Shown piece after piece: positions 43,964-53,546 of a DNA stretch of 64,000 bases. Each line of letters starts with the position of its first letter. Position 1 is the first letter of the stretch. The DNA is taken from positions 62,001 to 126,000 of the forward strand of contig NZ_BCMQ01000003.1 in assembly GCF_001485415.1 (NCBI RefSeq), written 5' to 3'. Source of the stretch: Myroides odoratimimus. Lineage in GTDB: Bacteria; Bacteroidota; Bacteroidia; Flavobacteriales; Flavobacteriaceae. The position numbers and the translations under genes are program-made. The notes under the pieces are model-generated. The model did not search any database. It worked only from the letters and a program-made list of their open reading frames with translations, and had not been told where the DNA came from.

Positions 43964-44758
43964 ATGTTATCACACAGAGGTAAGGAGAGAAGTTTTATGC
44001 AGAATCTGCGTTTAGCAGTGTTGTTATCATTTGTAGGAGGAGTGGTGAATGTAAGTGGTTTTTTGGCTTTAAAGCTGATGACAACCAATGTGACTGGGTA
44101 TTTATCTAATTTTGCTCAGGAGGTACTTACCTTTAATAAACAAGCTATTTTGAAGTCAGTGTTGTTATTGGTTTCGTTCTTTTTAGGATCTTTTACTTCT
44201 CACGTGATCTTACAGTTGCAGAAGTTGATTTGGAATAAGGTGTATTTTACAGTGCCCTTGATACTAGAGGCTATCTTATTAGGAGGAGTGGCTTATCTCG
44301 AAGGAGATATATTGTTTCAATATCCGATGAAGATAGCCTACGTACTGTTATTTGCGATGGGATTACAGAATTCTCTTGTTACTTTTATTTCTAAGGCGGT
44401 AGTGAGAACTACGCATATTACGGGTATAGTTACCGATCTAGGGATAGAGACAGCGAGGTTATTGTTTAATCTAACAAGAGCCAACCTTCGCAATCTTTTG
44501 CTTTCTCATATAGGACTTAAACTTGCCATTGTCTTTTCGTTTGGGGTAGGAGGGATTACCGCAGCATTTTGCTTTGAGTACCTTCATTTGCGTACCTTAT
44601 ACATTGGTGTAGTAGTTATTCTATTTACTACCGTTTATGACTATTTAGTGGTTAAAATGATGAGGGTATTAGAGGAAGGAAAACAGATAGTGGACTGGAG
44701 TAAGAAAGTAGTGACTAAGGACTATAAAGTTTACCATATCTTAAGAAGGAAGAAGTAG
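43964..44758 (+). CDS. YoaK-like DUF1275 membrane protein
   Basis: This 264-residue membrane protein has six or so helices and the DUF1275 signature: LSFVGGVVNVSGFLALKLMTTNVTGYLSNFA near residues 18-48 and GLQNSLVTFISKAVVRTTHITGIVTDLG near 129-156. The family is of unknown function and is sometimes linked to transport. Start alternatives are this ATG or one 33 bases later at MQNLRLAVLL. The nearest purine-rich site lies 14 bases upstream of the first. It begins about 90 bases past the tandem repeat. Confidence 0.85.
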   Translation: MLSHRGKERSFMQNLRLAVLLSFVGGVVNVSGFLALKLMTTNVTGYLSNFAQEVLTFNKQAILKSVLLLVSFFLGSFTSHVILQLQKLIWNKVYFTVPLILEAILLGGVAYLEGDILFQYPMKIAYVLLFAMGLQNSLVTFISKAVVRTTHITGIVTDLGIETARLLFNLTRANLRNLLLSHIGLKLAIVFSFGVGGITAAFCFEYLHLRTLYIGVVVILFTTVYDYLVVKMMRVLEEGKQIVDWSKKVVTKDYKVYHILRRKK

Positions 44759-44840
44759 GCTATGTGGTTTTAAATATAGCAATCACTTTAAAGTAGAGAT
44801 AAAGCATCTCGTCCTTCGGACACCTCTCCAAAGTAAGGGA

Positions 44841-44892
44841 ATAAAAAAAATCTTGTAATTAAGTCTCTCACATTAGAGTTAATTACAAGATT
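44841..44892 (-). terminator. Intrinsic terminator after the small zinc-ribbon-like gene
   Basis: A 14-bp perfect arm pair (AATCTTGTAATTAA/TTAATTACAAGATT) with an inner CTCT/AGAG stem is followed on the minus strand by a run of nine T. Confidence 0.85.
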
Positions 44893-44901
44893 CTGTCGAC
44901 C

Positions 44902-45084
44902 TTAGATTCCAATATGCAATTCGTATTCATCGTCTGTCTTCTCTTCGAAATCATAAATAGAATTTGCTGGTGAAATTGCGTTGCATGTTGAGCAAACGTA
45001 AGCATCTATTGATGGGTCATAGTAGTGATTTTCGTGATTGTTTTCACAAGTTTCACTTTTTGCAAAAAGTAAATTTTCTGTCAT
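44902..45084 (-). CDS. Small putative zinc-binding protein
   Basis: This 60-residue acidic protein is not recognised. It has C13, H16 and H19 near the start and a CSTC pair (residues 31-34), an arrangement compatible with a single zinc ribbon. It has no signal peptide. A strong dedicated terminator nine bases past its stop supports a real transcript. Confidence 0.6.
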   Translation of the reverse strand: MTENLLFAKSETCENNHENHYYDPSIDAYVCSTCNAISPANSIYDFEEKTDDEYELHIGI

Positions 45085-45481
45085 ATATGTGAGTTTTTTA
45101 AAGTTGTCTCTAAGATAGTACTTAAAAGTGTAGAAAACAAATAATAATAGGCTTAGGTGTGTGTTTTTGTTGTTAATATTTTCTAAACATTGTGTTTTTG
45201 TGTGTGGTTTAGGTTTAATCGATGTGAAATGATGAATTTTTTAGAGATAAGAGGTTTTATAGAAATATTATTCTATAAGATTCTGTAGTCCAAAAAGGTC
45301 TTATGAGGTAAATAGAAATTCAGGTAGAGACCATAATGATATAAGATCAAATAGTCTATCAAGACAAAATCAAAAAAATGTAGAACACATTTCCTAATCT
45401 CCTTAATTAATACTATTTTTGGCTAATATGCTATAGAACGCTTATAGCTTAGTAATCAATAAATTCAATATATTTTACTTT
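45085..45481. other. Intergenic region upstream of ettA
   Basis: This 397-base AT-rich gap lies between divergent genes. Apart from one TANNTTTG match for ettA at 45414-45421, I see no repeat, hairpin or gene in it. Confidence 0.5.
45414..45421 (+). promoter_or_regulatory. Candidate -7 promoter element for ettA
   Basis: TATTTTTG matches TANNTTTG and lies 60 bases upstream of the ettA ATG. Confidence 0.35.
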
Positions 45482-47170
45482 ATGTCAGACGATAAAAAGG
45501 TAATTTTTTCGATGTCAAAAGTGAGTAAAACTTACTCATCGACAAATAAGACTGTATTAAAAGATATTTATTTAAGCTTTTTCTACGGGGCTAAAATTGG
45601 TATTTTAGGTCTAAATGGTTCTGGTAAATCTTCTTTATTAAAGATTATTGCTGGGGTTGATAAAAACTATCAAGGTGATGTGGTGTTTGCACCAGGATAC
45701 ACTGTAGGGTATTTAGAACAAGAACCTCAATTAGATGAAACAAAGACTGTTATCGAAATCGTTAAAGAAGGAGCTGCTGAAACGGTAGCAATCTTAGATG
45801 AATTCAATCAGATAAATGATATGTTTGGTTTGCTAGAAGTGTATGAAGATGCAGATAAAATGCAGAAACTGATGGATAGACAAGCTGAGCTACAAGATAA
45901 AATAGATGCTGTAGGAGGATGGGAGCTAGATACAAAACTAGCTATCGCTATGGATGCTTTGCGTACGCCAGAGCCTGATACTCCTATCAATATTCTTTCT
46001 GGAGGAGAGCGTCGTAGAGTTGCTTTATGTCGTCTATTATTACAAAACCCAGATGTATTATTATTAGATGAGCCTACTAACCACTTAGACGCGGAGTCTG
46101 TACACTGGTTAGAGCAACACTTACAACAATATTCAGGAACAGTAATTGCTGTAACGCACGACCGTTATTTCTTAGATAACGTAGCAGGATGGATTCTAGA
46201 ATTAGATAGAGGAGAAGGTATTCCATGGAAAGGGAACTATTCTTCTTGGTTAGATCAAAAGTCTACAAGATTAGCTCAAGAGGAGAAGGTAGCTTCTAAA
46301 CGCCGTAAGAACTTAGAACGTGAGTTAGATTGGGTACGTCAAGGTGCTAAAGGTCGTCAAACAAAACAAAAAGCAAGGTTACAGAACTACGATAAATTAT
46401 TAAACGAGGATCAAAAAGTTCTAGAAGAGAAATTAGAGATTTATATCCCTAATGGACCACGTCTTGGAACAAATGTGATTGAAGCAAAAGGTGTAGCGAA
46501 GGCTTTCGGAGATAAATTGTTATATGATGATTTAAACTTTACTTTGCCACAAGCTGGGATTGTAGGTATTATCGGGCCTAATGGTGCTGGTAAGTCTACT
46601 ATATTCCGCATGATCATGGGAGAACAACAACCTGATGCGGGTACATTCGCTATCGGAGATACGGTTAAGATTGCTTATGTGGATCAAGCACACTCTAATA
46701 TAGACCCAGAGAAATCAATTTGGGAGAACTTCTGTGATGGTCAAGAGTTGATCATGATGGGTGGTCGTCAAGTGAATTCTCGTGCTTATTTGAGTAGATT
46801 TAACTTCGGTGGTTCTGAGCAAAATAAAAAGGTATCAACGCTTTCTGGAGGTGAGCGTAACCGTCTTCACCTAGCAATGACATTGAGAGAAGAAGGTAAC
46901 GTATTGCTACTGGATGAGCCTACGAATGACTTGGACGTAAATACACTACGTGCATTAGAGGAAGGTCTTGAGAACTTCGCTGGATGTGCAGTGGTTATTT
47001 CCCATGACCGTTGGTTCTTAGACCGTATCTGTACGCATATCTTAGCTTTTGAAGGTGATTCTCAAGTGTATTTCTTTGAAGGATCATTCTCTGACTATGA
47101 AGAGAATCGTAAGAAACGTTTAGGGGATGTAGCTCCAACTCGTTTGAAATATAAAAAATTAGTTCGCTAA
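45482..47170 (+). CDS. ettA: Energy-dependent translational throttle protein EttA (ABC-F)
   Basis: This 562-residue protein has two ABC ATPase domains in one chain, without membrane helices. Domain 1 has Walker A GLNGSGKSS and signature LSGGERRR, and domain 2 has GPNGAGKST and LSGGERNR. A linker rich in Arg and Lys (RRKNLERELDWVRQGAKGRQTKQKAR) lies between them. The length and the linker are those of EttA, which binds the ribosomal E site and gates entry into elongation according to ATP/ADP. It is a single gene with its own terminator. Confidence 0.94.
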   Translation: MSDDKKVIFSMSKVSKTYSSTNKTVLKDIYLSFFYGAKIGILGLNGSGKSSLLKIIAGVDKNYQGDVVFAPGYTVGYLEQEPQLDETKTVIEIVKEGAAETVAILDEFNQINDMFGLLEVYEDADKMQKLMDRQAELQDKIDAVGGWELDTKLAIAMDALRTPEPDTPINILSGGERRRVALCRLLLQNPDVLLLDEPTNHLDAESVHWLEQHLQQYSGTVIAVTHDRYFLDNVAGWILELDRGEGIPWKGNYSSWLDQKSTRLAQEEKVASKRRKNLERELDWVRQGAKGRQTKQKARLQNYDKLLNEDQKVLEEKLEIYIPNGPRLGTNVIEAKGVAKAFGDKLLYDDLNFTLPQAGIVGIIGPNGAGKSTIFRMIMGEQQPDAGTFAIGDTVKIAYVDQAHSNIDPEKSIWENFCDGQELIMMGGRQVNSRAYLSRFNFGGSEQNKKVSTLSGGERNRLHLAMTLREEGNVLLLDEPTNDLDVNTLRALEEGLENFAGCAVVISHDRWFLDRICTHILAFEGDSQVYFFEGSFSDYEENRKKRLGDVAPTRLKYKKLVR

Positions 47171-47183
47171 TTAAAATAGTAAA

Positions 47184-47215
47184 GGCCTAATTAGTTTTCT
47201 AGTTAGGCTTTTTTT
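47184..47215 (+). terminator. Intrinsic terminator after ettA
   Basis: The stem GCCTAATTAG/CTAGTTAGGC (one mismatch), a four-base T loop and a trailing T-run. Confidence 0.8.
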
Positions 47216-47220
47216 GTGAT

Positions 47221-47470
47221 GTCGTGCGCTCCGTTTCACTTCGCTTACTAGGGAGGCGCTGCGCTAGGGAGGCGTGCACTCCGCTTCACTTCGTTTACTA
47301 GGGAGGCGCTGCGCTAGGAAATAGGGAACAGGGTTACTCAAAGTCGGGAGACTTTGCGCAGCGAGGTTACATGTCACGGATTGCAAATCCGCGCCAACCG
47401 TAGGGTCGCTACGCTAGGGAGTCGTGCGCTCCGTTTCACTTCGCTTACTGGGGAGGCGCTGCGCTAGGGA
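47221..47470. repeat. 50-bp repeats with hairpin modules
   Basis: Three 50-bp units (47221-47270, 47271-47320 and 47421-47470) share GCGCTCCGTTTCACTTCGCT and TTACTAGGGAGGCGCTGCGC. They are GC-rich against the genome background. Between units two and three lie CAAAGTC-GGGA-GACTTTG (47340-47357) and CGGATT/AATCCG (47378-47392), the same two hairpins found in the 69-bp repeats at 43.6 kb. Confidence 0.8.
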
Positions 47471-47500
47471 ATAGGCGAGACATCACAGTTTCACGGTTTC

Positions 47501-47521
47501 ACAAACAAACAAACAAACAAA
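47501..47521. repeat. Short ACAA microsatellite
   Basis: Five successive ACAA-type tetranucleotides lie 30 bases before the MBL hydrolase gene. Slippage could alter promoter spacing, but this is speculative. Confidence 0.6.
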
Positions 47522-47552
47522 AAGACGATTTCACGATTTTACAAAAAAAACA

Positions 47553-48284
47553 ATGAATATAGAGATATTACATATAAATGCCCAGTCTGCGGAAGGACAA
47601 CCTGCAGTATTTAATCCTGTGGTAGTTGGATTTGCAGACGGAACTTCTTATTTAATAGATTGTGGTTTTACTTATAATTTTCAAGAGTTTAAACAAGAGT
47701 TAATGCATCTAGGACTAATGGTAGCTGACTTGAAGGGAATTATTATTTCTCATGATGATATTGATCATTTAGAAGGATTGCATAAATTTAAAGAGGAATA
47801 TGTTTCTCTAGAGGTTATCAGTAGTGCTATAGAGGCTGACTCTGTTTCTGGTCGAGTAGAGTCTGAACGTCTTGTACAGGTTAGGGAAAGCCTTTCTCAT
47901 ATACCTGAGGAAATGAAAGAATGGGTAAATGACTTTATTAAACAACTTGAGGCAATTCAGCATTTTGAGGTTACTCAAACTTTAGAGGATGGGCAGTTCT
48001 TTAAAGATACATTACAGGTTATAGGTACACCAGGGCATACGAAAGGACATATTTCATTCTTTGATACAGAGAGTAAGACATTAATTGCGGCAGATGCGAT
48101 AGTGGTAGAGGAGGGTGAGTTTAATATCGCTAACCCTCAGTTTACTCTGGATATGGAGGCTGCTTTAGCTTCTGTTGTGAAAATGAAGAGTCTTAAACCG
48201 AACCGTGTAATTTGTTATCACGGTGGTGTGGTAGAAGAGGGGATAGAGGAAAAATTAGATCGATTAATCAAGAGGTATTGTTAG
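47553..48284 (+). CDS. Metallo-beta-lactamase fold hydrolase
   Basis: This 243-residue hydrolase of the MBL superfamily shows the metal motif SHDDIDHLEG (the HxHxDH motif with Asp at the second position, a variant known in the family), GTPGHTKGHISF, the metal-bridging Asp in AADAIV, and the late histidine in ICYHGG. It probably binds two zinc ions and hydrolyses a small ester or similar compound, and the substrate is unknown. The 5' flank is filled with repeats. A terminator is shared with the convergent gltS. Confidence 0.85.
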   Translation: MNIEILHINAQSAEGQPAVFNPVVVGFADGTSYLIDCGFTYNFQEFKQELMHLGLMVADLKGIIISHDDIDHLEGLHKFKEEYVSLEVISSAIEADSVSGRVESERLVQVRESLSHIPEEMKEWVNDFIKQLEAIQHFEVTQTLEDGQFFKDTLQVIGTPGHTKGHISFFDTESKTLIAADAIVVEEGEFNIANPQFTLDMEAALASVVKMKSLKPNRVICYHGGVVEEGIEEKLDRLIKRYC

Positions 48285-48376
48285 TTTACAGTTTATAAAT
48301 CCGCGACAACTGTAGGAACGTATTACCATACGCCCACGATTACAAATTCGTTTGAAAGGTTACAAATAATATCAAC

Positions 48377-48415
48377 AAAAAAGGCTACTTAAATCTAGTT
48401 TAAGTAGCCTTTTTT
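48377..48415. terminator. Bidirectional terminator between the MBL hydrolase and gltS
   Basis: The stem AAGGCTACTTAAA/TTTAAGTAGCCTT with a five-base loop is flanked by A- and T-runs. Confidence 0.88.
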
Positions 48416-48439
48416 ATATGTAATTTTGTGTTTCGTTTT

Positions 48440-49648
48440 CTATAAAAATGTAACAAATACATTTAAGATTAATGCATTCAGGATGTCTATAAAGAATGCT
48501 CCTACCATAGGAATAATAAGGAATGCTTTAGGTGATGGACCAAAACGGCTTGTTACAGCTTGGATATTTGCTACAGCTGTTGCTGTTGCTCCTAATCCAA
48601 ATCCACAGTGCCCTGCACTTAATACGATAGCATCGTAATCTTTGCCCATAGCTCTGTAGGTAATAAAGTAAGCAAATACGAGCATTAAACATACCTGTAC
48701 TACTAAGATAAGTAAGATAGGCAAAGCAAGTTCTGTAATCGTCCACATCTTTAAAGACATTAGTGCGCAAGCCAAGAAAATAGAAAGACCAGCATTACCT
48801 AGTATTTCAATAGATTCGTCATGCATCTTTACTTTAAATAGGTGTGGTAGTACATTTCTGATGATTACTCCGATAAATAAACACCATACGAAAGTAGGTA
48901 GTTTAAATGTGTACTGTGCATTCCAGTCTGATAAGTATTGTCCTAAAACTAAACAGATAGATAGAAGAGTGATTGTAAGCATAATACTCTTATAGTTTAC
49001 TTTCTTATCCGTTACTACTGAAGGAACAGATATTTCGTGTGTTTCTTCGTGTTCTTGAATTTTTTCAGGGGGTAACTCTTTGTAATTATTCTTGCGCAAT
49101 AGTTTGTAGGCTAGTGGACCTCCTATTGTTCCTCCAAGGATTAAGCCGAAAGTAGCACAAGCCATACCAATGTCTTTAGCTCCTATTAGAGGATTGTTGC
49201 TTGTCATAAAGGTGTCAGCCCATCCACCAGCTGTACCATGACCTCCCGTAAGTGTGATAGAACCGGCTATTAATCCAAATCTAGTGTCAAGATCTAATAA
49301 ATATGCTAAAGATACTCCTAGAGAGTTCTGACATATAATGAATGTAGCTGCTATAAGTAAGAATATGATTAATCCTTTTCCTCCTTTTATAAGTGTTCTA
49401 AAATCTGCATTTAGTCCAATAGAAGAAAAGAAGATAAACATCATTCCTTGTTGAATACTTTCGTCAATAGTAAATTCCTTGCCAGTAACAGAATAGGCAA
49501 TCCAAGAAAACATAGCAACAATAAAACCACCTACAACAGGTTCGGGGATATTAAATTTTTGAAAAAAGTTTACTTTTTGAACTACAAAGTGTCCTAGTAA
49601 TAACACAAAGCAGGCAAGCATTAATGTTTCATAAATTCCAAAATCCAT
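48440..49648 (-). CDS. gltS: Sodium/glutamate symporter
   Basis: This 402-residue membrane protein has about ten helices and the GltS family signature: NIPEPVVGGFIVA near residue 34, GSITLTGGHGTAGGWA near 129, and the inverted repeat equivalent LSAGHCGFGLGATATAVAN near 350. It imports glutamate with sodium across the inner membrane. The length fits the family. It is transcribed alone towards the shared terminator. A cytosolic loop (about 190-220) is rich in Glu and His. Confidence 0.92.
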   Translation of the reverse strand: MDFGIYETLMLACFVLLLGHFVVQKVNFFQKFNIPEPVVGGFIVAMFSWIAYSVTGKEFTIDESIQQGMMFIFFSSIGLNADFRTLIKGGKGLIIFLLIAATFIICQNSLGVSLAYLLDLDTRFGLIAGSITLTGGHGTAGGWADTFMTSNNPLIGAKDIGMACATFGLILGGTIGGPLAYKLLRKNNYKELPPEKIQEHEETHEISVPSVVTDKKVNYKSIMLTITLLSICLVLGQYLSDWNAQYTFKLPTFVWCLFIGVIIRNVLPHLFKVKMHDESIEILGNAGLSIFLACALMSLKMWTITELALPILLILVVQVCLMLVFAYFITYRAMGKDYDAIVLSAGHCGFGLGATATAVANIQAVTSRFGPSPKAFLIIPMVGAFFIDILNALILNVFVTFL

Positions 49649-49858
49649 ATAAGTTTGTTCTATTAAAGGTGAAAAAATAATGGTCTAAAGGCAGACCTTC
49701 GTTCGCAAATATAAATAAACTAGGGTGGAGTAACCTAAAAAACTTCTTTTTATTCTTGTTTAAATGATGTTTTTAATTGTTAACTAGTTTGTTTTGTACT
49801 GGTTACTGGGCTTGGGTGTAGAGGTAAATAAGAAATAGAAAGAAATTCTAAAAACTTT

Positions 49859-49888
49859 TTTGAGATACGTAGAATATAACTATTTTTG
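49859..49888 (+). promoter_or_regulatory. Candidate promoter of guaA, possibly giving a leaderless mRNA
   Basis: TTTG (49859-49862) and TATTTTTG (49881-49888) are 18 bases apart, close to the ideal Bacteroidetes promoter. The -7 box ends only three bases before the guaA ATG, so transcription would begin at or near the start codon. Confidence 0.5.
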
Positions 49889-49891
49889 CGC

Positions 49892-51418
49892 ATGCAACAC
49901 AATGTACTTATTTTAGATTTTGGATCGCAATACACACAGTTGATTGCGAGAAGGGTTCGCGAGTTAAATATATTCTGCGAAATCTTACCTTATAATGATA
50001 TGCCTAAGGATTTGACAGAATATAAAGCTGTTATTTTATCAGGTAGTCCTTATTCAGTTCGCTCAGAAGAAGCGTTACACCCAGATTTGTCGAATATCAA
50101 AGGAAAAATGCCTCTATTAGCAGTATGCTACGGTGCTCAGTACTTAGCTCATTTCTTCGGAGGAGAAGTAGCACCATCTGATACACGTGAGTATGGTAGA
50201 GCGAATTTAGACTTTATAGCAGAGGATGCTTTCTTTAAAGATATTCCTCATAATAGTCAAGTTTGGATGAGTCACAGTGATACTATTAAACAATTACCTA
50301 CTAATGGGGTGTTGTTAGCTAGTACTAAAGATGTGAAAAATGCTGCTTATAAAGTAGAAGGAGAACAAACTTATGCTATCCAGTTTCACCCAGAGGTTTA
50401 CCATTCTACAGATGGAGCACAGCTGTTGAAAAACTTCTTAGTAGATATCGCTGGTGTTAGTCAAGATTTTACTCCAAATGCTTTTGTTGAAGAGACAATA
50501 ACAGATTTAAGAAATAAAATTGGATCAGAGAAAGTTGTTTTAGCTTTATCTGGAGGGGTAGATTCTACAGTAGCTGCTGTGTTATTACACAAAGCAATTG
50601 GAGAGAATTTACACTGTATCTTTGTAAATAATGGATTATTACGTAAAAACGAGTTCCAAAATGTATTAAATCAATACAATGGAATGGGGTTAAACGTAAA
50701 AGGAGTAGATGCTACTGATCGTTTTATGGAAGCTCTAGCAGGTCTAGAAGATCCAGAGCAAAAACGTAAAGCTATTGGTAAGTCTTTTATCGATGTATTT
50801 GATGATGAATCTAGATTAATCGAAGATGCTACTTTCTTAGGTCAAGGTACTATATATCCTGACGTAATCGAGTCTATCTCTGTAAAAGGGCCATCGGCTA
50901 CTATTAAATCTCACCATAACGTAGGAGGTTTACCTGACTTTATGAAATTAAAAGTAGTAGAGCCTTTGCGTATGTTGTTTAAAGATGAGGTACGTAGAGT
51001 AGGAGCTTCTTTAGGTATAGACCCTGAGTTATTAGGAAGACACCCTTTCCCAGGACCAGGTCTTGCTATTAGAATCTTAGGAGATATCACTCAAGAGAAA
51101 GTAAGATTATTACAAGAAGTAGATGCTATCTTTATAGAAGGACTTAGAGAACATGGTCTTTATAACTCTGTATGGCAAGCAGGAGCAATCCTTCTACCTG
51201 TAAATAGTGTAGGTGTAATGGGGGATGAGCGTACTTACGAAAAAGTAGTAGCACTAAGAGCAGTTGCTTCTACAGATGGTATGACTGCAGACTGGGTACA
51301 CTTACCTTATGAGTTCTTAATGGAGATTTCAAATAAAATAATTAACCGCGTAAAAGGTGTAAACAGAGTGGTTTACGATATTAGTTCTAAACCGCCTGCA
51401 ACAATTGAGTGGGAATAA
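49892..51418 (+). CDS. guaA: GMP synthase (glutamine-hydrolysing)
   Basis: This 508-residue enzyme converts XMP to GMP using glutamine and ATP. The class I glutamine amidotransferase domain has nucleophile C79 in AVCYGAQ and the HPE triad part in QFHPEVYHS. The ATP pyrophosphatase P-loop is SGGVDS (220-225), and the C-terminal dimerisation domain ends in [10 protein letters not shown], the usual GuaA terminus. I use the ATG at 49892 ([17 protein letters not shown]). A TTG two codons earlier is also in frame. A terminator follows. Confidence 0.96.
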   Translation: MQHNVLILDFGSQYTQLIARRVRELNIFCEILPYNDMPKDLTEYKAVILSGSPYSVRSEEALHPDLSNIKGKMPLLAVCYGAQYLAHFFGGEVAPSDTREYGRANLDFIAEDAFFKDIPHNSQVWMSHSDTIKQLPTNGVLLASTKDVKNAAYKVEGEQTYAIQFHPEVYHSTDGAQLLKNFLVDIAGVSQDFTPNAFVEETITDLRNKIGSEKVVLALSGGVDSTVAAVLLHKAIGENLHCIFVNNGLLRKNEFQNVLNQYNGMGLNVKGVDATDRFMEALAGLEDPEQKRKAIGKSFIDVFDDESRLIEDATFLGQGTIYPDVIESISVKGPSATIKSHHNVGGLPDFMKLKVVEPLRMLFKDEVRRVGASLGIDPELLGRHPFPGPGLAIRILGDITQEKVRLLQEVDAIFIEGLREHGLYNSVWQAGAILLPVNSVGVMGDERTYEKVVALRAVASTDGMTADWVHLPYEFLMEISNKIINRVKGVNRVVYDISSKPPATIEWE

Positions 51419-51430
51419 TTTAAATAATTC

Positions 51431-51472
51431 AATAAGTCGCTGTAACTTTGTTATAGCGACTTATCGTTTTTT
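51431..51472 (+). terminator. Intrinsic terminator after guaA
   Basis: The stem ATAAGTCGCT/AGCGACTTAT with an inner TAAC/GTTA pairing is followed by a T-run. Confidence 0.82.
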
Positions 51473-51488
51473 ATAAATTGTATTGCTA

Positions 51489-53546
51489 ATGAAAAAGAAG
51501 ATATTTATAGCCTTAACGGCATTTGTTTTTACATCGTCTGTTCTAGCTCAGTCGGGTTCGTTTATTCAGTATAGAGTGAATAAGGGAGATACTGTAAGTA
51601 AGATCTCTAGAGATTATGATATACCTGTGAGTGAAATACTGAAGTATAATCCTGATGCAAAGAATGGAATCAATGAGAATAGTTTTTTATTAATTCCTAC
51701 GAAGGACTTTGTAGAGAAAGAAAAGAATAAGGGGGCTAATCCTTTATTGAAAAATGATGAGAAGACAAAGAATACTTCTACTTCTAAAGGAACGCATACT
51801 GTGCAACCTAAGGAGACAATGTATAGTATTAGCAAAAAATACAATGTATCTATCAATGATCTACATACATGGAATCCTTCTTTAAAAGAAACGGGGTTAT
51901 TAGCAGATAGTGAGATTATTGTTGCTCCTAATACTAAGAAATCATCTTCTATGGATGTAACTCAGTATGAACAGGATAAACCAAAGAAGATACCAGCTAC
52001 ATTACCATCGTCTACAGCAGATACAATTAAGGATATTAATAATATCTATTACAGAAATATAGATGTAGAACCTAAGGCAACGCTTTATAGTCTAGCTGTA
52101 ACGTACAATACTTCAGTACAGAGATTACTAGAGCTGAATCCAGAGCTAAAAGATGGTCTTAAAAGTGGGCAAACGATAAAAGTACCTGCTTATGGTTTTC
52201 AGGCAAAGGCAAAGGTAGTGGAGGTAACTCCAGAGACTCCTAAAGAGAATAAGTTTATTCGCTTAATAGTAGAACCACAACAAACGCTATATAGTATAAG
52301 TCGTAAGTATGATGTGCCTATTAAGGAGATTATTAAGCTTAACCCAGATCTTCAACAAGGATTAAAGAGCGGTATGGAGTTAATATTGCCTTATAAAGAA
52401 GGTCTAGATATTGCTGTAGAAGAAAATATGCCTAAAGAGGAGAATGAAGGTTATTTGACAGTTGATACAACAGGAGGTTATGTTGATTTGAGTAATTCTA
52501 TTAGTCGCTTAGATCATAAGGAGTTAGCGTTATTGTTGCCTTTTAATATCGATAAGTTAGGAGATAATATAGATGCGAAATTGAGTTCTGATGGGTTCTT
52601 GAATATGACTTTAGACTTCTACTCAGGAGCTAAGATGGCTGTAGAGTATGCAGAGAGTCTTAATCTACCTTTAACCGTAAATGTCTATGATTCTAGTGAA
52701 AGCAAGAATAGTAGTGGTGTGAAGAGCTTATTTAACTCTAAAGACTTTAGTAATACAGATGTGATTATTGGGCCATTTTATCAGAGTAATGTAGATGCTG
52801 CTGTAAAGGCTTTGCCTAATGACAAAGTAATACTAGTGTCTCCATTGTCAAATGAGAAAGCTACTGCGTCTAATAGACTTGTACAGACTATGCCTTATAG
52901 TAATGTACTTAAAAATCAGTTGCTAGAGTACTTTAAGAAGTCTGGAGCTAAGATTACCGTAATTGTAGATGATAAAAAACAATCGACAAAGCAGTTTATG
53001 AATCAGTACTTTCCAGATATTAAAATGATTAGTACTAGTCAAATAGGAGAGATAGATAAAACGCTAGTAAAAGATAAGAAAAATGTCTTTGTACTAGATT
53101 CTAATAGTATCGCATCGGCATTATTATTCACGGATAAGTTAAAGAATAAAACAAAGGATTATGATATTCAGATTGCTTCTTTTGACAAGTCAGATGTCTT
53201 TGATTACAGTGAGATTAGAATAGAGACTTTAGTTGATTTAAAATACACTTTCCCTTCAGTGACGAGAGATTCAAGAGAGTCTAGATCTGAATCTTTATTT
53301 GGACAAGAGTATAAAAACAGATATAATGTGTATCCTAATCGTTTTGCTACAAGAGGATTTGATGTGACATTAGATGTGATTTTCAGAATGTTCCAGAAAG
53401 AAGGGTTTATACCAACTATTGGTAAGAAATCTCAAGAAATAGAGAATAGATTTAGTTATAGTAGAAATCCAGAAGGAACACTTAGAAATAGTGGAGTATA
53501 CTTACTACAGTATGATACAGACTTAAATGTAAAGGTGCTTAACTAA
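51489..53546 (+). CDS. Secreted LysM protein with a C-terminal receptor-like domain
   Basis: This 685-residue protein has a signal peptide (MKKKIFIALTAFVFTSSVLAQ). Four LysM peptidoglycan-binding repeats follow at about 26-70, 101-147, 190-235 and 262-307, each with a YSI/YSL-S-x-x-Y-x-x-P/S core. From about residue 345 it continues with a domain like periplasmic binding protein type 1 receptors (ELALLLPFNI, VIIGPFYQSNVDAA, VILVSPLSNEK). It is probably periplasmic, bound to peptidoglycan, with a ligand-binding or structural C-terminus. A one-base overlap couples it to the DUF3820 gene. Confidence 0.85.
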   Translation: MKKKIFIALTAFVFTSSVLAQSGSFIQYRVNKGDTVSKISRDYDIPVSEILKYNPDAKNGINENSFLLIPTKDFVEKEKNKGANPLLKNDEKTKNTSTSKGTHTVQPKETMYSISKKYNVSINDLHTWNPSLKETGLLADSEIIVAPNTKKSSSMDVTQYEQDKPKKIPATLPSSTADTIKDINNIYYRNIDVEPKATLYSLAVTYNTSVQRLLELNPELKDGLKSGQTIKVPAYGFQAKAKVVEVTPETPKENKFIRLIVEPQQTLYSISRKYDVPIKEIIKLNPDLQQGLKSGMELILPYKEGLDIAVEENMPKEENEGYLTVDTTGGYVDLSNSISRLDHKELALLLPFNIDKLGDNIDAKLSSDGFLNMTLDFYSGAKMAVEYAESLNLPLTVNVYDSSESKNSSGVKSLFNSKDFSNTDVIIGPFYQSNVDAAVKALPNDKVILVSPLSNEKATASNRLVQTMPYSNVLKNQLLEYFKKSGAKITVIVDDKKQSTKQFMNQYFPDIKMISTSQIGEIDKTLVKDKKNVFVLDSNSIASALLFTDKLKNKTKDYDIQIASFDKSDVFDYSEIRIETLVDLKYTFPSVTRDSRESRSESLFGQEYKNRYNVYPNRFATRGFDVTLDVIFRMFQKEGFIPTIGKKSQEIENRFSYSRNPEGTLRNSGVYLLQYDTDLNVKVLN

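Noticed and set aside
47553..48284. Inactive metallo-beta-lactamase because HxHxDH reads HDDIDH
   Set aside because: The Asp-containing variant is known in active MBL-fold families, and the other metal residues are present.
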